A stretch of 64,000 bases of DNA. Origin: Bryopsis sp. KO-2023. Taxonomy: Eukaryota; Chlorophyta; Ulvophyceae; Bryopsidales; Bryopsidaceae. The position numbers and the translations under genes were made by a program. Positions 56,441 to 64,000 of the stretch are shown piece after piece; position 1 is the stretch's first letter; each line of letters opens with the position of its first letter. The DNA lies in the NCBI GenBank assembly GCA_030272585.1, contig BSYQ01000007.1, forward strand, positions 3,724,001 through 3,788,000, given 5' to 3'. The notes under the pieces were generated by a model that was not told the origin of the DNA, did not search any database, and was given only the letters and a program-made list of their open reading frames with translations.

Positions 56441-59400
56441 AGGGTGTCTTGGGTACACGTGATTGATAAATCGCGCGTGGTTGGTTAGGTTTCGGTTTTT
56501 TTTTGGAGAGCGATGGCCCGCCACACGTTGGCGGCTGGGTTGTGTGCAACCCTCCTGTCGATAAAACCGATACGCTGTGGCTTTGTCAGGCGGATTCATC
56601 GTTCAATCGTTAGTAAATCGTCCAGATTGAGTTCGAATTTGAAGTTAATCAATCAAGGCCACCACCAGACGTGCAACACAAAGAAAAACGAGAAACGCTG
56701 TTCGATAACAATGCGTGGATTCGGTCGATCGCAAAATTCGCCGTTCTTTGTTGGTCCGCTTATGTTTTTGGTTTTCTGAAATCTGCTGCTCTCTTTTTTT
56801 TTGGCCTGTAGGTTTAAAGTCATTAAACAGCTTGGAGATGGAACTTATGGAAGCGTTTGGAAAGCTATCAACAGACAAACGAATGAAGTGGTGAGCTAAT
56901 ATAATACTTATTATTGTATATGTATAATAATATAATATATATGCACCATACCACGCTCTTTTTCCAGCTTCCTCTCGCTTTGTTCTTGGAAAAAATGGTA
57001 TCAATCCCCCCCCCCAAAAAAAAAAAAAAAAAAAAGAAGATAGAAAGATACATTTAAAAAAATATTAAATTGGAGAAAATGAAACGTTAACATAGAAAAA
57101 AGCAACAGCTGATTTTTTTTTTCTCCCAAGAAAGTGAACCCTTTTCCAATCAGTGTGAGTCTCTTCACTCATCCATTACATTTAGCAGCAGCAACATCTT
57201 TTTTTTTTTAACTAAAAAATCATTCTGAAGAAAAATAGCTTGCTGGACGCAGGTGGCCATAAAGAAAATGAAAAGGAAATTCTACTCTTGGGAAGAATGC
57301 ATGAATTTACGGGAGGTCAAGTCGTTGAGGAAGCTCAACCACCCTTGCGTGGTGAAACTGAAAGAAGTCATAAGGGAAAACGATGAGCTGTATTTCGTTT
57401 TCGAGTTCCTGGTAAGCGAACAAATTCAAGAAAATATTGGAAAATAAAATATTTTTTTTCTTTCGGTCTGATTGTGCGTCAGACATATATGCACCATTGT
57501 GCTGTAAGTATATCGCAAGAAAAAACAAACATGTGTGAGTATGGAGGTCCTGAAAAAAGTCTAGTGTGAAAACCATACAAAAAAACAAAAATTCAGATTG
57601 CCGGTCGGCCCATTCATTTCTGAACATATAGCTTTCATAGAAATAAATATAGAAATATATACAGATATTTTATTTTTTTTATCCCCCCCCCCGAAAATAA
57701 ATAAAATTGATTCCAGCGGTGTGTTGAATGTTTTGTTTCTGCGGGTTGCAAGGAATGTAATTTGTATCAACTGATGAAAGATCGAACGAAGCTGTTCCCG
57801 GAATCTCGCTTGCGGAATTGGTGCTATCAGATTTTCCAAGGGCTGGCTTACATTCACAAACAAGGCTACTTCCACAGGGACATGAAACCAGGTCAGTTTT
57901 CTCAATCGAGTCAAAAACGGAATTCGCTTTCGTTTATCATAATCGCTAGCTTGTTGTTGGGAGACTCGAAACTGTGCTAGGAATTTCACTTCCTTTTTTA
58001 TTTTTTCTTGACGAAAAAGAATATGAAACAGAAAAAAGCCTTGAATGTGATGAAATGGAATTCCTGCGGGGGAAAAAAAGAAACACACACACGGAGAAAA
58101 ATCATGTTTTTCAAGGGAAAACTGTTTTTTTATGATTTTTTGCGTCGATTGATGAAGTGTAAGCGAAACGATAACGGTTTCGTTTTGTTTGATTATTCTT
58201 TTTCAAATCGTATTTTGGTTTGTTGCATGATGTTTTTTTCGTGAATTTCAAGAGACATGTTTGCTTTATGTAGAGAATTTGCTGGCTACGAAGGACTCCA
58301 CAAAAATTGCTGATTTCGGTCTTGCCAGAGAAATTCGATCGAGGCCGCCCTACACCGATTACGTTTCCACGCGATGGTGAGTATCTCCAAATTCAAGGGA
58401 AAACATTTTGATAAAAAAAATTACTGAAGTCATATTTTCCTCTTTTTTTTTTTTGGGGGGGGGGGGGGGGGGTCATCATCCAAAACATATTTCGAAACGA
58501 GAAATGAGTATTTTCAGCAATCCTTGAATATTTTGTCGAGGCTTAAGCAGAGTCTTGATAAAAATCAGAGCGTTTTCCTGCTGTTGCCTGTGCAATTCAA
58601 ACATAAATAAAAAATCAGGCCCTGCTCTCCCAGACTCTTTCCGGCAAATCTGGAAGATCGCCCACGCCCACACTCACACCTATGCATGTTCAAAAAAATA
58701 AGGAAAAACAAACAGGAAAAATGAAAAAAACAGGAAAAAACCTCTCCTCCCCCCCCAAAAAAAAATGATACTACTACTAACAATAATAATACTAATTTTA
58801 GATAAAGGAAAAAGAAGCAGGCAAAACAAAAAAAACAGGAGAAAACCTCCTCCCCCCCCCCCCCCTCAAAAAAAACAACGATGCGACTACTACTACTACT
58901 AATAATAATAATAATTTAGATGAAGGATGGAATAAACCTCTTTTTTTTGTCACAATTTCGTGATCTTTCCCATGTTCGTGTGAGCGAACTTCAGTCGTTC
59001 CTGATGCGCAGCTTGCGTTGGTGTCCGTGAGGTATCGAGCACCAGAGGTGCTACTTCGATCTCCCTACTACAGCGCCCCGATCGACCTCTTTGCCATGGG
59101 GGCCATCATGGCCGAGCTCTACACCTTGAGACCGCTTTTCCCAGGGAGCTCCGAGGTAAGCTGATGCAAGGTACAAAAAAATCCAGATGCATGCATGCGT
59201 GCAAAAACAAAAAACACGCTCATATCTTTTTGCATCCTTCAACAAGACTTCCCTACCCCCTCTCCTATCTCTCTTTCTGAAATCCTCCCAAAACGCATCC
59301 CACAGGTTGCATTCGGTAACTGGATCGTCTCCTGTCAAAAATCGTTAGTCCTATGTTGTTATGGATGATTCCCTGTAGCACGCCTCAGCAAATGCCAGTT

Positions 59401-60368
59401 TTTTCAAATTGAACCCCATTCCCTCCATCTCAAAATCATCACTGAATTGAAAATTATGTGTGTTTTGCTTTGTTTTCCCCCTTTCCCCCTTTCCCCCTTT
59501 GACCTCCAAGGCAGACCAAATCTACAAGCTTTGCAGTGTGCTGGGGACCCCAACCCAGCAGGCTTGGCCGGAGGGACTCAAACTCTCCTCAGCCATGAAC
59601 TTCCGATTTCCGCAGTTTGCCCCGACGGCCCTATCGAAAATCATAACCAATGCCTCCCCGGATGCGATCGACCTCATGACCTCTTTGACTGCTTGGGACC
59701 CCAGCAGGAGGCCCACAGCCGTCCAGTGTTTACAGCATCCATACTTTCAGGTGGGCATCAGAGGCCCCCTGCCGCTGAGATCCCCAGCGAAAAAAGAGCG
59801 AGGAGTGAAGAGGTCAAGCTCCGGTGAGAATCAATGCACACCTGAAAAACTTGAAAATAAACCTGGAAATACACTTGAAAATAAACTTTAAGAACCTGAA
59901 AATAAACTTGAAAGTAAACCTGAAAATATGCTGAATGATTGCCATATGAGCATTGATTGTGGTGTTGCTTATCTGAGTTTTCTGTCGAATCTAGGAATCG
60001 GAGCAGACTGGGAGCTGCCCAGCATCCCCCTACGCAACCCCCGGCCTTCGAATGGACTCAGCGAAGCCCCCACCAACATGCCAGTTCCCAAGCCGACATG
60101 CAATGTCGGATCTTCGCTGCCGCCTATGAAACAGAGCTACGTTCGAAACGCGAGGTACCGCACAGGAGTCCAGCCGTTGATGGCGAAAGGGAGTTCGTTG
60201 AGCTCTCAGGCATCTGGGGATTTGCCGCCCGTGAACAGAAACAACGGCCACATGAACAGGGGACCTTTCAATCCGGTTGCATTCAATATGGCGGCGGCTG
60301 GGTTCCCTGCAGCGCAGAGTCATAATCGGGTGGGGGGCGGGGGGCAATATGCGTTTTCGAGACGATAG
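56283..60368 (+). CDS. MAK: MAK/ICK (RCK-family) protein kinase, flagellar-length regulator type
   Basis: Eight coding exons with agreeing phases, 432 aa: 56283-56290, 56812-56890, 57253-57411, 57753-57891, 58274-58376, 59032-59155, 59511-59823, 59995-60368. The first coding exon is only ATGAATAG; spliced, the protein begins [18 protein letters not shown], the family's usual start. Kinase features: glycine loop GDGTYGSV, lysine in [18 protein letters not shown] catalytic loop, DFG, activation-loop TDY (dual phosphorylation site), then [21 protein letters not shown] is typical of MAK, ICK and algal LF4. A Pro/Ser-rich tail of about 150 residues follows. Family members act in cilia to restrain length and intraflagellar transport, so the cell should be flagellated. 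Confidence 0.95.
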
Positions 60369-60880
60369 GAATGTTGGGCTAGCGAGGGGAGGGGGGGGGG
60401 GTCTCGATTTCATAACGAACAGAGGTGGCTTCTGCGTGTGTTTTGATGTGTGGTGGTTTTTGGTTTTGCCATGTTGGGGGGTGCGACTTGGAAAATTGAT
60501 TTTTGAAAATTTGGATTAGAAGTGATATATTAAAATACATGTAGACAACAGGTGAAAAAAATATAAGAAAAAAGGGTTCCCTTTTGTTCTCTTTTTTTTT
60601 TCCCCCTTTCGTTCTGGAATGTTTTTTGTTATTGTTGGATTCTTCTTTTTTTTTGGTGTGTGTGTGCGGGGAAAGGAAAGAAATGATCAGTAATGGGAAA
60701 AATTCAAAGAAAAAAAGAAAAAAAAAAGACTATCTATTCTGGAAGAATCGATATGAAGGGGTGGGTTGGATGGCATGAAAGTGGTGCTTTTTTTTTGCTT
60801 TTTCTGTTTGGTTTGGAGACGAGTGCGTTGGGAAAAAAAAAAGTGGGGGAAAAGAATGGATTTCAAATGTAACATAACAT
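60369..60880. other. Spacer after the kinase gene
   Basis: T-rich and A-rich runs with no supported exon. It probably holds the kinase 3' untranslated region. Confidence 0.4.
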
Positions 60881-62640
60881 ATGTTTCAGCTTCAGCAGTC
60901 TTGAAAACAACACTTGTCTACAAAGAATTTTTGCAAATCCAGCATGCCAAAAAATTAGGACGGCACTGTTTTGCCGATTTGTGCAAACCTTTTTGGCACA
61001 CTGCTAAGGGGTGGGGGGGAGACAAAATCTACCCGTCCTCCTCCTCCCAAAAAAAGAAGAAAAAGAATCCCTTTGTCTACCCAGGTATTCTGTTGGAGGT
61101 CAGACAGTGTGTCTATTTCATGCAAGCAGTGCATGATGGATTGGCAGGAGCTACAAATCGCACATTTGATAAAATGGAGGTGGTTCAGTTTGCCCTCCCT
61201 GGCAAGAAAAAGTCTTTGTCAAAATTTCCAAGCATCAGCATCAGCAATCCAACATTGCTTTTTTCTCGGCCCATTGTTGCACCTAAGAAAATTGCTTCTT
61301 CACATCAGTCTCCTAATCCAACCATCACTTCATGGGCAGCTCCTTTCATTTCCTCCCCAGGAAACTGGTTGCGATATCGATCACATTTCCACTTCACATG
61401 GGAGTGCAGATCTTTGCAGTGGATGTAGTTGCAGAAAGACAGCAGGTGATGGTGCTGCTGTTTTGATGTGAAAATCCATTCAAAGTAGGAGAATGTGGGG
61501 AGTTGGTTTACATTGAAGACAGCTGCAACCAGGGATCTCATTCCTGGTTTTCTTGAGAGCAGGAATAGTCAGTTATGGATTTCGTGGATGGCTGGAGACT
61601 GCTCTCTTCAGTCACACCAGCAGAGCAAGTTCGGTTGACCCATTTTTTTTTTAATGTTTTAAAAGAAGAAACCGGCTGCATGTAATCGGGGACAGAATAA
61701 CCGGCTGCATGTAAACTGTTGAATAAAAACTGCCCGAATTTTTATTACGAATACACAAGAGTGGATAATCAATATTGCCCTTCACTTTTGCTTCTTGGAA
61801 ATGGAATTATCAACACCAAAAATGAAATTGGGAAAAAGACACATACATGCAAAATCCAGCCAATCTTTCCTCAATAATGAATCCACATTGTTTACAAGAA
61901 TCAGTCTTCATCACATCATAATAATCTGTTTTTTTTCCCAATCCTAGAAAAATTGGGAGTCTCCTATTTCAGGAGGAGAAAACAACCCCCCCCTTGTGCC
62001 ACCCTACCACCGCGGCTTTGTGCCAACCATATCCCAAGTGAATGGATAATTCTGCACCAATCAAGATCACCCCTTGGGCACAGAAGGGGGCCGAAGTCTT
62101 GAGGGAGGCTAGGGGGAGGGAGCTTCCTCTTCTTGAAATACTAAACTCCTGGCTTTTTCCAATTTTTTTCCCATTATCCCTTTAACATCATCTGAACAAA
62201 TGAAAATAAAAAAATGACAAATCTTTGAAAACTATCCCCGAAAATTCCTCCGAAGAAAAATAAAGAATCTGAAAAAATATCCCCGAAAATTCCTCCGAAG
62301 AAAATGAAGAATCTGGAAAAATATCCCCGGAAATTCCTCCGGACAAAAAAAAAGAATTAGGAAAAATATCTCCGAAAATTCCTCCGAAGAAAAATAAAGA
62401 ATCTGGAAAAATATCCCCGAAAATTCCTCCGAAGAAAAATAAAGATAGAAATCAACAATAATGATGAATCAAAGAATAGTATTTCCCTCCTCCTTCTGAA
62501 AAATCTGTATTTCTCCAACATGGCTGGCCAGCCTCACTTTTTTTTAAAATCATCAAAAATACGGGTGATCACGCGGCCATCATCTTATGGTTCAAGTTTC
62601 CCCACACCACAATTATTTTACCAGTTTTTTCCCCTGAAAT
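60881..62640. repeat. Composite repeat, right copy (inverted relative to 36.9-38.4 kb)
   Basis: It contains coding remnants at about 60,885-61,470 on the plus strand (VLKTTLVYKEFLQI, GRHCFADLCKPFW, WQELQ, KMEVVQFALPGKK, and a Cys-rich HGSADLCSGCSCRKTAG). Then follow a segment shared with 37.6-37.9 kb (TCCTCAATAATGAATCCAC), about five 45-bp minisatellite units (62,228-62,455) and a CTGGCCAGCC segment. Frameshifts separate the coding pieces. It extends further on the coding side than the left copy, so it may be nearer the full element. The encoded protein is not recognised. Confidence 0.7.
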
Positions 62641-62689
62641 CCATACAACATATTTTATAATGTCCCACCCAGCATTTTTTTCCTTTTCC

Positions 62690-64000
62690 ACAAACGTTTT
62701 TTTTCTTCTAACCATAATTTTCAAGAGATTGAGAGTTTCTTTTTTTTTTGACACATTTTTTTTTAATAACCAGAATTCAATAAGTGAATCTGGATTCCCC
62801 CAAGCAATACTTACAGTTGCACTCTGACTGTATACTCCCAACCTTTTTCCCAAAAAAAGGTTTCTTTTTTTTTTGACACATTTTTTTTTAATAACCAGAA
62901 TTCAATAAGTGAATCTGGATTCCCCCAAGCAATACTTACATTTCCACTCTGACTGTATACTCCCAACCTTTTTCCAAAAAAAAGGTTTCTTTTTTTTTTG
63001 ACCCATTTTTTTTTTATATCCAGAATTCAATAAGTGAATCTGGATTCCCCCAAGCAATACTTACATTTCCACTCTGACTGTGTACTCCCAACCTTTTTCC
63101 CAATAAAAGGTTTCTTTTTTTTTTGACCCATTTTTTTTTTTTTTTTATGACCAGAATTCAATAAGTGAATCTGGTTTCCCCCAAGCAATACTTACAGTTG
63201 CACTCTGACTGTATACTCCCAACCTTTTTCCCAATAAAAGGTTTCTTTTTTTTTTGACACATTTTTTTTTAATAACCAGAATTCAATAAGTGAATCTGGT
63301 TTCCCCCAAGCAATACTTACAGTTGCACTCTGACTGTATACTCCCAACCTTTTTCCCAATAAAAGGTTTCTTTTTTTTTTGACACATTTTTTTTTAATAA
63401 CCAGAATTCAATAAGTGAATCTGGATTCCCCCAAGCAATACTTACAGTTGCACTCTGACTGTATACTCCCAACCTTTTTCCCAAAAAAAGGTTTCTTTTT
63501 TTTTTGACACATTTTTTTTTAATAACCAGAATTCAATAAGTGAATCTGGATTCCCCCAAGCAATACTTACATTTCCACTCTGACTGTATACTCCCAACCT
63601 TTTTCCAAAAAAAAGGTTTCTTTTTTTTTTGACCCATTTTTTTTTTATATCCAGAATTCAATAAGTGAATCTGGATTCCCCCAAGCAATACTTACATTTC
63701 CACTCTGACTGTGTACTCCCAACCTTTTTCCCAATAAAAGGTTTCTTTTTTTTTTGACCCATTTTTTTTTTTTTTTTATGACCAGAATTCAATAAGTGAA
63801 TCTGGTTTCCCCCAAGCAATACTTACAGTTGCACTCTGACTGTATACTCCCAACCTTTTTCCCAATAAAAGGTTTCTTTTTTTTTTGACACATTTTTTTT
63901 TAATAACCAGAATTCAATAAGTGAATCTGGTTTCCCCCAAGCAATACTTACAGTTGCACTCTGACTGTATACTCCCAACCTTTTTCCCAATAAAAGGTTT
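62690..64000. repeat. ~126-bp satellite array with 631-bp higher-order period, runs off window
   Basis: About ten units contain TTTCTTTTTTTTTTGACACA, AACCAGAATTCAATAAGTG, CCCCCAAGCAATACTTACA and CTGACTGTATACTCCCAACC. Variants (GACCCA or GACACA, ATATCC or ATAACC, GGATT or GGTTT, TTTCC or GTTGC) recur in the same order five units later: the unit beginning GACCC at 63,000 repeats at 63,631. That is a higher-order repeat of five units. It is the inverse of the two-unit array at 36.55-36.84 kb. Confidence 0.9.

Overview
The window is nuclear DNA of a flagellated eukaryote, probably a microbial one (protist or alga) that I cannot place to species. The genes are cut by many GT-AG introns, mostly 100-600 nt and one of 45 nt. 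Two products belong to cilia or flagella: a MAK/ICK-type kinase very like the green-algal flagellar-length kinase, and an SHIPPO/STPG-repeat protein. Introns and spacers are full of homopolymer runs. I rebuilt gene models by hand by requiring every exon junction to keep frame; ten models close without a stop.

Layout, left to right. 1-5.45 kb: the 3' part of a Ty3/gypsy chromovirus, with gag and pol in a -1 frame relation and an apparent frameshift signal. 5.75-6.54 kb: the right end of a CACTA-type DNA transposon (element A), with a perfect 121-bp inverted repeat. 7.07-8.83 kb (+): STPG-repeat protein. 9.54-10.78 kb (+): hotdog thioesterase. 11.55-14.30 kb (-): GT61-family glycosyltransferase. 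16.15-19.56 kb (-): NAP1 histone chaperone. 21.19-28.31 kb (+): 1,024-aa half-size ABCA-type transporter. 28.3-30.3 kb: spacer with four perfect 18-24-bp palindromes. 30.3-31.56 kb (+): small membrane protein, 5' half unresolved.

31,605-36,547: a complete 4,943-bp CACTA-type transposon (element B) with 30-bp terminal inverted repeats, an ATA target duplication, subterminal arrays of a TGTGCGGGG motif and two divergent intron-containing genes that do not look like known CACTA proteins. 36.55-38.44 kb: a composite repeat (126-bp satellite, 45-bp minisatellite, degraded coding DNA). It recurs in inverted order at 60.9-64.0 kb, where the satellite has a 631-bp higher-order period and runs off the window.

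38.63-42.92 kb (-): SF3A1, a U2 snRNP splicing factor. 44.50-45.80 kb (+): 140-aa armadillo-like protein. 46.17-50.63 kb (+): a homologue of menin, the chromatin scaffold known mainly from animals. 51.96-54.62 kb (+): acidic protein with a basic tail, not recognised. 56.28-60.37 kb (+): MAK/ICK kinase.

The host genes do not form one pathway. NAP1 and menin act on chromatin, SF3A1 on splicing, the kinase and STPG protein on the flagellum, and the thioesterase, GT61 enzyme and ABC transporter on lipid, glycan or membrane metabolism. The strongest leads are transposon element B with its unassigned genes and the menin homologue.
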